Source of the DNA: Silene latifolia
Lineage: Eukaryota > Streptophyta > Magnoliopsida > Caryophyllales > Caryophyllaceae
Assembly: GCF_048544455.1 (NCBI RefSeq)
Contig: NC_133537.1
Coordinates: 311,277,738 to 311,341,737, forward strand
Direction: 5' to 3'
Length of the DNA: 64,000 nucleotides
Shown here piece after piece: positions 44,765 to 57,310 of this stretch (position 1 is its first letter; every line of letters starts with the position of its first letter). Position numbers and translations under genes: made by a program. A model generated the notes under the pieces. That model ran no database searches, was not told the DNA's origin, and was given only the letters and a program-made list of their open reading frames with translations.

Positions 44765-45789
44765 ATGGCCGCACCAAACACTAACGCCGCACCTCTCACT
44801 AATGTTTCATGGCTCCGATTCTTCATGGATCGTTGTAAACTTGAAAAGAATGGGTCAAATTTCAACGATTGGGATGCCCAACTCAAATTATCCGCCCAAG
44901 GTGACGACAAGCTTCGTTACCTCACCGAGGCCTCTCCACCCGAACCTAATGCTAGGTCGAGTGCCGCTACTAGGGAAGCATATGAGGCTTACCACAAAGA
45001 GTCCGCCGCTATGAAAAATGTGTTGATTTTTGCTATGGAGGCGAATCTCCAAAGGAGAGCCTTTAAAATGGGCACCGCTAATGAAATCTATTCCAAACTT
45101 GTGACAATGTTTTCACAAACACCGAGGATCGTCCAATATGAGGCGGCCTCGGCATTCTTTGATCTCGATTTTAAGGAGGGCCAAAAGGTTAGCCCTCACG
45201 TGCTCAAATTGTTGGAGCTAGTCGAGACTTTGAAGATTCAAAAAGTTGAAATCCCCAAAGAGCTCATTGTAGATAGGATTCTACACTCCTTATCCAAAGT
45301 AAAAGCGTATGTTCAATTCCGGGTGAATTTTAACATGCAAGACAAGGACGTGCCTCTTGAAGAGTTGCACAGGTTACTTGTGCAAGCCGAAAGAGACATG
45401 GGGTTAAATGTAAACCCACCTAAGGACGTGCTTAATATAAGCACTAAGAGCAAAGAGAAGTTCAAAAAGAATGGGAAAAAGGGTAAGAGGCAAGCTCCCA
45501 TGTCCACAAAGGCTAAGACTTTTGAAGCTAGCACTTCCAAGACCAAGAAGGGTCCTCTTGACAAATGCCATTATTGTAATGGTGTTGGACATTGGAAAAG
45601 GAATTGTTCCAAGTATCTTGGTGACATCAAAGCTGGAAAGATCACTCCAGTAGGTAAATGACTATCCTTTCGTTTATGTTTCTAATTCAACTATGGTATT
45701 TTGATACAAAGTTGTGATAATGTATCCCCTTTTTATTGTAAATAGGGCCTCCTCCAAGCAAAGACAAAGGAAAGGAAAAGCAAGCTTGA
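44765..45789 (+). CDS. gag: Copia gag (capsid and zinc knuckle), probably spliced
   Basis: The 298-codon frame opens at ATG 44765, just after the leader. Residues about 15-230 form the copia gag capsid-type domain (KLEKNGSNFNDWDAQLKLSA, DFKEGQKVSPHVLKLLELVE, ELIVDRILHSLSKVKAYVQF). A basic linker follows, then the zinc knuckle CHYCNGVGHWKRNC (C268, C271, H276, C281). Unspliced translation ends at 45659-45661. A GT-AG intron at 45654-45745, preceded by a T-rich tract, would join GKITPVG to a lysine-rich tail PPPSKDKGKEKQA ending at TGA 45787-45789. There is no stop or frameshift, so this gag could still be made. It can assemble particles but has no enzymes of its own. Confidence 0.85.
45654..45745 (+). 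other. Candidate gag intron
   Basis: It runs from GTAAATG to TTGTAAATAG, 92 bp, AT-rich, with a CCCCTTTTTATT tract near the 3' end. The second exon keeps the frame for 14 more codons. Confidence 0.5.
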
Positions 45790-48748
45790 GAAATCATCAA
45801 GGAGCTAGGAGTAGCTACCAATGAAGCTTGGCTTTTTATTATTGTCTTATTTTAAGTTGTGTTTCGGATTTTTAGAACTATTTTGATTTCCGTGTTCGAC
45901 ATGGAAATGGTTGATCCTTTCTAAACAATTGTTGTATTTTGGATTATGGTGGCTTGGTTTGCAACCCAAGTCACCCCTTTTATCATATTTCTTTGTTCTA
46001 AAAATTCGTCTTTATATGCTTGCACATAGAAACATATGATCATGTACTTGAAGTGATCCAATAGACAATTATAGTGATGGGATTCATTATATGTCCACAA
46101 GCTTAAGGCTTATGTATGATCAATTATAAAGTGATGTTGAGTTGATGAACTCTCCTAAAGAAATATTAATTACCAAGTACACTCATCAAATTTAAAAATC
46201 TATTAGTCAATCTATGAGATAGTCCTCCCTCTACTTCGAAATCATCACTTGTGTCTCATAAACTATCTTTGAATATTTAGTGTATTTATTCTAAAGATAG
46301 AGTGGGAGAAAAATGAAGACACAAAGAATACAAAGAATAATTTGTATGCTTGAGTATATGAGATCTACGAAAGAAAGAATGATTTGTATACATAAATACA
46401 TGAGATCTATGGTCTCGAATAGATGAGATCTACATGACAAAAGAGACCAAGTGAAGTAATCAAAAGAATATGTTCTTAAGATAACTACACGAGGAGACCA
46501 AAAGAATGTTTTGAAAGAAAATGACTAAAGAAAAGTCTTAACAAGAGATTTGGCTAGTTTATGAACAACATATGACCAAGAGTTTCAATATTGATATTTA
46601 CTTAAGAGCCTAAATGAGACAAAGTTGCATCCTTGAATATAAATGAGATTTATGATTAAAAGTTGCAAAGGAAGATATGTCGATATCTACAAAAGCTAAG
46701 TTAATTGTTAACCACACTAGTGTAATTACTTAACCTCATTATAAAAATGAAATGGTTAAACCTCCTTCCGGAAAAGAGTATTTTGAGAAGGACGTGTATT
46801 AAATGAAATTTCACATTTAAATAATAACATTGCTACGCATCATTATAAAATGAATGAGTTAGAGATTAAAAATCTCTTTCCATAAGTTTAAGATTGAAAC
46901 CTTTTCAAAATAGGTATTTTGAAAAGATATGTTGGGAACATATTTGGTTTTATCTTAATAACTTGGCAAAGCAAAATGTATTTCAATTCTTAAAATGTTT
47001 CGATTGAGTAGTTAATTACGAAACATGTGGAATTGAGTGGGAGGTTGAAATTATCATGTGAAGACATGAAATTTAGTGGGAGCAATCATCTTGTAAAATT
47101 TATAACTCATTGCTCATTGAGAATGACGAGCTAGTACTATCTTTACAAAGAAGTATTTGAGTTTTCAATTTTGGATGAAAATGGACTATGATGAATCCAA
47201 TCACATCATGGATGTTGGATAGGTATTGAGATATACACATCAAATCAACGAGAAACGTAGGTTATTCATATCGATGAAAATGGAATTACCATAAGCAGTC
47301 ATGGTCATTCATTGAACCTAAGAATGGTTGATCGCATGATTAAAAATTACTAATGTTTTCGCCATTAGAATAGTCATGCACATGTCCTATAATGAATCAT
47401 ATGCTTAAGAGCATGATGAGTCACAGGTAAGCCATAGAATAATTGTCATGAATTCTCAAGAACTAATGAGCTATTCTAGTGTTTGACAGAACACCCTGTT
47501 ATGTGATAAGAAGTTGCACATATTGAAATTCGAAAAACACGTAAGGATTTATGAAAATCCTAAGCTATTCAAGCTAAAAGGAGAAATAAGAAGTTTGAAA
47601 AGATACTTGTTATAGTAAGAAGTTACTCAAAACCAGTATTTTCTAATATGCTAGGACTTATGAGAAGTGCTAGGCTAATCATCTTGACAATTGTTACAAG
47701 ACCCTACAAAACGTATACATAGTGCATTGTGAGTTGGTAGAACACTTGACCAGTGCAAGTTATATTATCCACCACAATTCGTTGGTTATGTGATAAACAA
47801 CAAGAAAGTTCTTTCAAGATAAAAAACCTAAACCTAGGTTGGGAACCTAGATGTGTACTTGGTAAGGTTCATGCTATGTGAGACAAACATGAATATAAAG
47901 GAAAATGCAATTCAAGAGTTTGAACACATGGACACATGGTATGTTAAACTCATATTGCAAACGACTAGTGTTTACACACTTATGATATACAACACAAGGT
48001 TGTAATATGGTATTGACTACCCAAATGCGATGTCGACATTCGTCGTTTGAGTTATTATTAACTCACCTTATACTTTGTTACATCCAAATGGGTTGTAGAG
48101 ACAATTGAACCCCGTTAAAGTGAACACGGATTAACATTGTATTCGCCTATAGTCACTTACATGAGGTGACGTCTCGAAGTGACTAGAGTGTGATGCGATT
48201 GATGGCAAGTTCAAATGCCATAGAGTCATATGAGATGACTAGTCGATCACATAGGCAGACTGTTAGGAACACTTTGTCGGGCCTTATGACCGCATATAGA
48301 GTTCTGGAAAATTTTATATAGCCTGGTCGTGGCGAGAGCTACTATAGTATTTTAATGAGTCGATTCTTTTGACTAAAGACTGTTCGCCTAAGGTGGCACA
48401 GTTTCAGATTAACTTTCATTTATGTTACTACGACCTTCGTAAATGGGGTCAAATGGGCATATTTTGGGTTATGATGGTTGCGGCTAGTCGAAGGGAATAA
48501 GTGCGATAGGAATTGTCCACCCTTGTCAGGGTTATAACAATATCTCAAGGCCACTCGAGGAGTAATGAACTGGAAATGCGTGGCCACGCTCGGAAGGTAT
48601 CTGTGGTAGATAATTCCGGTCAATCAGTTATTCTCCAGATCGAGGAAACCACTCTCGATATGATATCTTGCAAGTACGACCTGAAAGACATCTTGCATTG
48701 AGTGGGAGATAGTAATAGGACAAGAGAATTGCTGACGCACACTTGTCG
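45790..48748 (+). other. Non-coding body replacing pol
   Basis: In about 3 kb I see no supported gene and no pol remnant. The last 700 bp or so (from about 48060) match the 3' non-coding region of the pol-bearing copia at 32478-33280. The earlier part is AT-rich and of unknown origin. Confidence 0.65.
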
Positions 48749-48764
48749 AGGACAAGTGGGAGAT
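48749..48764 (+). other. Polypurine tract
   Basis: GAGGACAAGTGGGAGAT lies directly before the 3' LTR. Confidence 0.82.
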
Positions 48765-50044
48765 TGTTGGAATATGTGTCCTCCGACAATAATGCGATCA
48801 CAACTATCGATCATGATGATCACATGTTTAAATCTCATTTTAAGAATACATGTGGGAAGTAATATTTTACAGTCAACTGGTCAACACATATCGGTAATGA
48901 TTGGCTGACTAGAGTTTGACATTACTGTCGTGCGACGGTGGTGATCAGTTGATCCCTTTAGGTCATACCTAAAGGGCAACACTCGTAATTGATTATTTAA
49001 TTGATCGTATGACAATACGGGTTAATTAAATTGCTTAAAATTGACGGACGATTTTGTGAGTATTATTAACGTGTCTTATTGTAATTCGATTAAATAAGAT
49101 ACGGACTAAGTAATTAAATTGTTTTATTACTTAGATGAAATTATTGTTTATGGAAACAATTGAAACGGAATGAATAAATTATTATAAATACAGAATGTTG
49201 TAATTTATGATTTGGAAACCCATTACGGTACAAGTAATTATGAATTACTAGGCTAATTTTACAAGTGACATATTTTATTAATATGTTGAGTTTTAATTGT
49301 TAAAAATACATTTTATACACATAATGCCATGGAACATGTTACATGTGACAAATTGACAAATAAATTGTAAAATGGACTTTTCATTTTACAATATATGTAC
49401 CGAAATTATATGGGGTGGGTTAGGGTTTGTATTATGTTTTATATTATATAAGAAGCATAATCATTAAACCTAATTGATAGACATGCACACCTAGTTGCTT
49501 TTGGGAAGAGCATCTTAGCCATGCATTGGCCCTTGCCACCCCCCATACCCGGTTTTTGAAGGAGAAAAAAAGCCAATGGTTTTTCTCTTAATTATTCACA
49601 ATTTCACATCATAATTTCTAGTGTAAGAAATGATAAAAATACTCTCTACATCTTATGAAAAATTAGATAGATAAAATCTCCAAAAATCCTTCCTCTTGGC
49701 CGAAATACAAGAGACAAAACAAATAGTTTTGGGCCAATTTTTAGTGAAGATTATTATTATTCTAGATCAAGTAATATTAATCTTTTAAGAGGTTATCTTG
49801 GGTATAAGTCTTTGGGAGGGATTCTAAGCTTGAATCCTTGTTCATCCATATAAGGAAAGCTCAAGAACAAGTAAGAAGGAGATCTTACTTGTGCCCTTTA
49901 ATCCGAAATTCCATAGTAAGAAAGACGATTTCTTCTCTATTTCTTTTTTTTGTTTGCATGCATAAGATCTCGATTTAATTTTATGACTAAATTAAATGTC
50001 ACATATATGAATATGTAAATTAATGAGATTAATAATTCTTAACA
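48765..50044 (+). repeat. 3' LTR of the gag-only element
   Basis: It runs TGTTGGAATATGTG to TTCTTAACA, 1280 bp, nearly identical to 41249-42535. Confidence 0.93.
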
Positions 50045-50774
50045 CTCTTACCCTCACCTTACTCTTCTTTTCATGGCCAACCTTAAATGATTATGTTCTA
50101 CATGTACCAAGCATCGTAATTTTCTTTTCTTGTAGCTTGCTTGGTGGGGGTATACTCCCACATAACGCCAGTCTTTCCTCTCGAGTTTTGCCTGTTTTGC
50201 CTTCTTTAGCATGTTTCACTATTATTCTAAGAGCATCATCCACATTATGTGGGCTTGTCCCTCGTTTTCTCAGCTCCCGCTTGCCTACTACTCCTTTAAT
50301 TTAACCTTCATCCTAGACTCTTTTAAAACCTTAATCACTTCAACTCGTCTTGATTTACTCTGATCTTTTCTCCTTAATCTTTTGGTTGTTTTGTTCAGCT
50401 CATTGTTAAGCCCCCTGGACCCGCATTGACTTTCTTCTATTCATGTTCATTGCTCTTCTTGGTTTATTGCCAACACTCTTAAAACCTGACCTCAAACACC
50501 TATTACACCAATCTATTACGCCCCTCCTGATTTCCCATGGCATGAAACGAATGTAGCCGTCTGCTCTTTTGGTGGGTATTGGTTGGATTGCCCAAGATCA
50601 TTTAGAGACCCCTTTGAGCTGTATTACTTCTCATTCAAGTTGACCTTATGTCCTGTGCAATCGCATGAGTTGTTAAAACTTGGAATATTTATGAAAAGGT
50701 AGTGTAAAGTTGAAATTCTTTATCTTAAAATTTCCTTCAAAATGTCGTTTGATAATATTTTTAGGATGTTTTTT
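50045..50774 (-). pseudogene. Lys-rich degenerate coding-like stretch, part 2
   Basis: The minus strand has an open stretch of about 75 codons (KRELRKRGTSPHNVDDALRI, then KEGKTGKTREERLALCGSIP, to a stop near 50095). One frameshift upstream is another basic stretch (LNKTTKRLRRKDQSKSRRVE). Composition looks coding, but I do not recognise the family. It may be a decayed transposase or gene fragment, interrupted by the gag-only copia. Confidence 0.35.
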
Positions 50775-52269
50775 TGATAGGCTATGTCACACACCTAACA
50801 AAGATAATTTTCCTAGACACAAATAAATGTAGTAATAGGGGTCGAACACAAGGAGACGGGAATTACGCTATGAAATGCTATGAGTAGACTTCTATCAAGA
50901 TCAATAACGATTGGTTTGGTTTGTTTGGTTTGATTATTAGCAAATAAAATGATATAACAAAATATGATTAAAGGAGTCTAGGGGAGTCGGGTTACACATG
51001 CAATTTTAAATATATGTTCATGTTCAACTCGGAAATAATAACTTTGTCAATTGTTTAGGAATAAAGACACCCACCTATCAATATTAGTGTCAACCATAGG
51101 CCAGGTCCTAGAGAAACACTCGTTTATGACTAGGTCGTCCTACTACATATGATTAATCTAATCTGATTCCATGCCTCTCGACTTATAGAACGAATTAACA
51201 AACTTAATCGATGAATAAGGCTTCTAAACAAAGATTAATCGTGACGATACAAACATGTGATAGAGACAATTAAACAATATTATATCAGTCTAATTTATCA
51301 TTTTACATATATTGGTTATTGCATGGCTTCCCTAATCCCTAGACTAAGAAAATTTAGCTACTCATATTGAAATGTAAACTACAAACTATGATGTATCAAA
51401 TGCTAGACATGATTATAGAAATAATGTAAACTAAATGGTGAATCGTAAAATGTAATAATAAACTATGTGATAACTAAAATAGAAATGTAAACTAAATAAA
51501 CTAGAATTAGAATTACCGAAATAGAAATGGAACTTGAACTAGGAACTTGCAAGGAAGAAAATATGAGAACAAAAAGCTTCAATATATAAGAACCAAATGT
51601 TTAACAATAACCAAATGCTTAACAATATTAAAACTAATATGAAAACTATGAGAGAATAGTTTGCTTAAGGCTATAAGAGAGAAAAATTGTATATGAAAGA
51701 TGTCCTACAATGACGGATTAAGGCCCATATTTTTAGTAAAATAGGGGCATAATGTAAAAGTCCAAGAGGTTAACCCCGATCAGGGTTGCCATCGTCGATC
51801 GTGGCCGTAGGGTTCCGGGTTTATTTCTCCATTTCTTGATTAAATGCTCCAAGGAATCCCAAGTATGCGATTAATGCCATCTTTAAGCCTCCGGCTAATG
51901 CTTCATAGTACTACCTAAGAGCATCCAAAGGAGCATCCTAAGCTTGGTATTCTCTCCATAAATTTGGACTTCTTTTGGGCTCTTTTGTAAGATCATTTTG
52001 CATTATCAAATCCATATCTCATACATTCTTGCTTGGGCTTGGAAACACACTCTTCCATGGCCATGCTTGGTCTTTATTAGCCTAGTGAACTAGTATGCTT
52101 GCTATTTGACAGGAAAAGCTACTAAAAGCCTAATTTCCTAAAAAAACACAACGAAACAAGCAAATACAACTAGAACACGGGATTAGCTCACATAATCACT
52201 AATATTAGTGAAATAATAATAAACTTGAGCTAAAATAGGGGTAAAAGCATATATAAAATGGACACATCA
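50775..52269 (-). repeat. 3' LTR of a minus-strand Athila-like element
   Basis: This 1495-bp LTR runs TGATGTGTCCATTTTATATA ... GACATAGCCTATCA on the minus strand. A purine tract CTTGGGGGAGTT directly upstream (52270-52284) makes it a 3' LTR. The start resembles the 26581 family. No palindrome array was noticed in it. Confidence 0.82.
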
Positions 52270-53009
52270 AACTCCCCCAAGCTAAACTTTTGCTTGTCCC
52301 TAAGCAAGAAACCATATCCCATCAATTTCAATATCCTAAAACAAGCTAAGCATAATGATTCAAAACCCGAAACAACATGGGCATAAGGAATAATGCAAAA
52401 ACATGGATGAGATTTACATGACGGCGTAGCATGAATTAATATGTATGGACTTTTTGGCTCTTGCATGATCTTTTTGACTTTGGACTCTCACGATTCACTC
52501 ATCACTCAATTATATGTAAAAGGATATTTGTGTGAATAACACTCATCTATCCTCGACTCATGAGAGTGTGCCCGCAATCTAATATGGTAATCATTTCAAA
52601 ACTACAAGCCAAAAACATTCAAATGCTATCATGTAAGAGAAGCCAAGGGTAAGAACAAGGCAATAAGTAATGGGTATAAAAGGGGAACAAATGATTTATG
52701 GTATGTGGAGCTAAACTAAGCTAGTAACAAACATATGCAAGGATGCTCAATCCCAAAGCAAACCCAAAATTCCGATACAAATCATAAGACTGCTCTCCAA
52801 AATATATGAATAAGACATGAGAACTTCTTATATCAACTTCTTCTTCTCTTTCAAAATAGAAACCATGCTTCTTTTTTTGTCATATCATGCTTTATTATCT
52901 TTCTCATTTTTTCTTTTCTTTTTTTGTTTGTTTTTTTTCTCATCATTTTTCTTTCAATTTTCTTTTTCTTTTCTCATTTCTTCTTCAAGAGCATTAAGAC
53001 CAAGCTCAC
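52270..53009 (-). other. Polypurine tract and 3' internal tail
   Basis: It begins with the purine tract (52270-52284). The rest is non-coding and matches the style of 28125-28870 (CTTTTGCTTGTCC, then a T-rich tract). It is cut off at 53010 by the next LTR, so the rest of this element is lost or elsewhere. Confidence 0.65.
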
Positions 53010-54670
53010 TGATGTGACTCTTAATTGCGCACATTTATTCCCCTAATTGAACCTACTTTGCATACTAATATAGCATTTCATGGCCATTTTATCCATTAAT
53101 TCCTTCCTATTTTGCTTTCCTATTGTATTTTATATGCCTTGTAGGAAAGAAGATAATGAGGCGGAATCCCCGTCTCTCGTGCATATTCGGAAGCTTGCTG
53201 ACGATCTTGGATAGACTAGTATGAAGAGGAGGCAAGAATGATGACCAAAGACGTAAGAATAAAGAGTATATAAAAGGATCATAGTCTTGAGAAGGAACCC
53301 TGTCCCAGGATCTGAGTGTCCCTAGCTCAGGACGGGCGTCTCAGCCCAGGGTCCGAGCGTCCCGTAGCCAGATTGAGCGGATTCCCTTACAAGACCAAGC
53401 ATGCTTCAGGCCAGGACGCGCGGATTTCCTTGGGAGTTGCTACTCAATACGCGCATGTCCCTCGGGACTTGCAAAGCTCTATTCAATACTTAAGCATTGT
53501 TATTTACTAATCTAACCTTGCTTAACCTAATGATGTACCACTATATATACTCCATTGTATTACCTAGCTAAGACCCAAGTCCTCTTAGATTTGAACTAAG
53601 CCCTCTTAGTGGAGGCAAACCTTCCTTAGATTAGATTAGGAGTAGATAAGAATAGATTAATCTCAATCATTCCACAAAATTACACATTAATCTTTCCTTA
53701 ATTATTTTTCAAGTTTATTATTGGGTAATTGAAGATTATTGGGTTATTATTGGAGAATTGACAACTTTTCATCAATCAATCAAGTATTCTTCTATTATTA
53801 TTTCCTTTCCAATTGTTCATCTTAAGTTTGGTATAATCTCTTTACTCTTTATTGTTTATTTCCTCACTCTTTAATCATGTTTATACTTGTTGTAATGATT
53901 GACACCATTGATAACATGTCTTCCATGATAATAGGTGAGTAGTTACTAACTAGGATTAGTGGGGGATTAAGGGAGTAAATCATGGGATAGATTTATGATT
54001 AATGAGTTCATATGAATGCTTGCTTATTGTTTTTCAACTTATGCACATATCATGTTTGATGAAATGCTATACTATGAAACCTTGCATTGTTTACCCAATT
54101 CTTATCTATTCAACAAGGCGTGTAAGATATAAACTAACTCACGCCTTGTTAGACCTTTCATAGAGTTGAATAGGGAAAACCCAAGTCGACTTGTGGGTGT
54201 TGTAAAGTCTTAACCGACTAGGCTCCGAGACGTCAGTTTCCCTAGGAATTGTTTTTTCATGCATGTAGTTTAATAGGAAGAATTAAGTTAACTTGTAGGT
54301 GTTGTAAAGTCACAAATGACTCGGCTCTGGGACCCAAATCTTCTCTTGAATTATATGACATGAACTAACTTAATTCCAACAATAATAAATTGCTTGCATC
54401 TATATAACTCATTTATGCTATCTTACTATGATTCCCTTATGATCCCATGACATCCTAGTATCCTTTATTATTTGTTTACATCTTTATTTACTTTATTGCT
54501 TTCAATAGTTTAGAATCTTCAAACCAAATAAATTGTGACAACCCTAAGTGCAACTACAATTAGATTGAACAATTTGAGTACCCCCGTCCCGTAGATTGAC
54601 TCCGACTTGCTTGCTATGCTAGTAGTTGGGTATAAATGTGTTTGGTGGCGGAGAACGACACGCTCCATCA
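53010..54670 (+). repeat. 5' LTR of Athila-like element A
   Basis: This 1661-bp LTR runs TGATGTGACTC ... CGCTCCATCA, followed by an Asp-tRNA primer site. A GC-rich motif cluster (53306-53445, GGACGGGCGTCTC and GTCCGAGCGTCCC) lies upstream of CTATATATAC (53541-53550). Confidence 0.85.
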
Positions 54671-54673
54671 AAA

Positions 54674-54691
54674 TGGCGCCGTTGCCGGGGA
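54674..54691 (+). other. Primer binding site (Asp-tRNA)
   Basis: TGGCGCCGTTGCCGGGGA, a perfect complement of the plant tRNA-Asp 3' end. Confidence 0.92.
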
Positions 54692-54814
54692 CGATGTTGT
54701 GTGTTTGAATCGTTCTTTGGTCTAGTTTTAGTTGTGCTTCTTCTTCTTGAGTTCTCTTGTACTTTCATTATTTCATATATTTAACATGTATACTTTAACT
54801 TTTTGACAATTTGA

Positions 54815-55814
54815 TAATGAGTCATTTGATAAATATATTGCAAGATTTGAAGATTATATGACTCATGCTTGGCATCATGGTTTTACTCTTTCAAATTATG
54901 AAGCATGTTGTGTTGTTTATAATGGTATGAACTTTGAAACCCGCAACTTAGCATTTCACTTGAGTGGTGGTAGGATATGTCAGATGAGTTGTGAGGAATT
55001 TTAGGAATTTGTTGAGTTCATGACCACCCAATGTCGTAAGCAAATTTTACATGACATCTTTGAAAGTGCCAAGGAAGGTATGATAGAAGTGATAACCACA
55101 TTTCAAAAATTCATTGAGGAAAACTATGATGAAAATGAGATTTGTGAGAATGAGACACCTTCCTATAACCTTGAGCCAACCTACTATGTTCACAAATTTG
55201 CCACTCCTTGGGAAGATGGTGTGATAGATGAAGAGAGTGACGATGAAGAGGAGTACATTCTTGATTGTGAAACAAATGCTTGGATGCCGTCATCCTACTC
55301 TTCTTATGTAAAAATGAACCTAACTTCCATGGAATTTGATGTTAATGGGCAAAGTGAGAGTGAGATGGATGTAAGCTTGAGTGAAAACTCGCCCTTTGAG
55401 GATGACATTTTAGAGGGAGAGAACTGTGTTGAGCTTGGTGAACCTTGTTATGACAACCCCTTTGATAATGGTCCTTGTTGGGATAAAGAATATGAGGACA
55501 TTTGGGAACCCCAAATAGACACCCTTAAAATCATCTTAGATGATAATGAGAGTACTTCCATTGAATGTGGTGATTTTGACTATTCGGAGGACCAGTTGAG
55601 TGAATTGCCAACCAACTACCCATTTCATGTTCCTACCATCCATCACAACTCTTATGATTTTTGTCATAGTATTCTTTACATACTTTTTCGGTCTATTACT
55701 TGGGCATTTTTCAATTTCATAATCTTGTGTTGTTATCCATGCCTATTCATGTCCCACTCCCCAGAATTTGACCGACTTCTACGTGCCATGAGTGCTAGTG
55801 ATGAGTTTCTATGA
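54815..55814 (+). pseudogene. Gag-derived acidic protein with C-terminal membrane segment (element A)
   Basis: One frame runs from about 54815 (ESFDKYIARFEDYMTHAWHH) to TGA at 55814, with a single in-frame TAG at 55002-55004. EACCVVYNGMNFETRNLAFH resembles the end of the Athila gag domain (compare SNQFYNELYDDHRA in the gag at 136-1145). The rest, 264 codons open from 55020, is strongly acidic (DEESDDEEEY, SENSPFEDDI) with no zinc knuckle. It ends in a hydrophobic stretch (ILYILFRSITWAFFNFIILC) and FDRLLRAMSASDEF. I do not know its function. It is a gag-like start fused to a novel acidic, possibly membrane-anchored tail in an element without pol. Confidence 0.6.
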
Positions 55815-57310
55815 AAGTTATTTATTGGCAATCTTTGGTTTGATGGAGTTCCTCAACAACCATTAACTTGTATATATGCATTTAGTGTAATTTTGCATTC
55901 ATTCATTCATTTAATAAATTGCATGAGAGATTAAAGGGAGGGATCTCATATTTTTAATTAAGCTTTTTGAAAGAAATTGATGAAAATGGGAAGGTAGCAA
56001 ATGTAAAGAAATGAAGAAAATGAAGGATTCGAGCTTTGGGACAATTCTTGCATCAATCCGTGGGGCCCAACATCAATTCGCGCGAGTTGAAACCTTAGAA
56101 AAAAAAAATTCTTCCTGAAAGAGAATCTGGGCGGATTCCTGAGAAAAGACGCGTCCTAGAGCTTCAACCCGAGCGGGTTGAGGCTGAACTCGAGCGGGTT
56201 ATATTTGAATCGAGCGGGTTGACCCTGAAATTTAACTTTTTCTCTCATTTGGCTCGTGGCATGGCTATATATGCATCCTATCTACCATCTTCATCTCCTA
56301 CAATGATTGTAAGAACCCTTTGTTTCCCTATCTCTCATGTATAGTTGTATTTATGTAGTTACCTCATGATTAGACCCCTTACTTCCTACATTAGCAATAG
56401 TGTTTAAAATCGGTTTGGGGAGGTTAAACCTTGAAGTGACATACATCTTAGTTGATCATTTAGAATAGACTTGCACTTGTGAAATATTTCATATCACCCT
56501 TGCATATTAGTTAGTTCATATAGTATAGCTTGCATTGTAATATATCTCACATGTCACATATAGTTAGTTGCATATAGTTAAATTTGCATTCATGTATAGC
56601 CACTAATGACCAAAACTCATTTCTCCTACATTAGAAATAGTACTTAAATCGGTTTGGGGAGGTTTGATCATAGGTGAGAACATGCTTCATTTAGTGTAGT
56701 GTAGATTACATTCATTTGTTATATATGTCATATAGAATTGCATTTAGTTAGAGCATGCATGCGTTCATTCATATCATATCATTGTATTTGTACTTCATTT
56801 CCATAAAATCAAAAATCCAAAAAAATGTATTTATTTTTCATTCCTACTCCTACATGTATATTGAGGACAATGTCCAAAATAAAGTGGGGGATGAGAATTT
56901 ATATTCCAAAATACATAAAAATTGAAAAAATTTCGAAAAAACCCAAAAATATGTTCTTTAATGTCATAAAAACAAAATCCATAAAAATTGAAAATTTTCA
57001 AAAATCAAAAACATGTTCTTTAATTTAGTAGTGTAGAATTGTAAATACTTGTGTTTTTATTCTCTTCTCACATAGATACAACACTACATTTGAGGCATTG
57101 GCAAGGGAATGTGAAGACCGCTTGGTATGATCGTTATAATCCCCATTTCCCTTCCATTTCTTTTTATTATTCATATGAGGAGGATGGGCTTACATGTCAA
57201 GGAGGATGTGGTGTATTTTGTTGTTGCGGTTTGTATAACTATGTGTTGTTAGGAGTTGCATCTAGTTTATATGGCATTTTAGTTGATAGAAGCATATGCA
57301 TTAGAGTTGT
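55815..57310 (+). other. Element A 3' non-coding region
   Basis: There is no gene. It contains three CGAGCGGGTT units (56160-56222), a duplicated block with TCGGTTTGGGGAGG at about 56405 and 56647, and a purine tract AAAGTGGGGGATGAGAA near 56880. No 3' LTR matching 53010-54670 follows. Instead the LTR of element B begins at 57311. Confidence 0.6.

Larger units (their letters stand above)
41244..50049 (+). mobile_element. Gag-only Angela-like copia element (TR-GAG type)
   Basis: The element is 41249-50044 with LTRs of 1287 and 1280 bp. Flanks CTCAT (41244-41248) and CTCTT (50045-50049) form a TSD with one mismatch. Plus-strand order: 5' LTR, Met-tRNA primer site, 2.2-kb leader, gag, 3 kb non-coding, polypurine tract, 3' LTR. 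There is no protease, integrase, RT or RNase H. LTR, leader and 3' region match the pol-bearing element at 31205-40260. It would depend on pol supplied by a relative. Confidence 0.92.

Noticed and set aside
50775..53010. Idea that the LTR at 50775 and the LTR at 53010 bound one element
   Set aside because: They are in opposite orientation, differ in sequence, and the polypurine tract at 52270 shows the first is a minus-strand 3' LTR.
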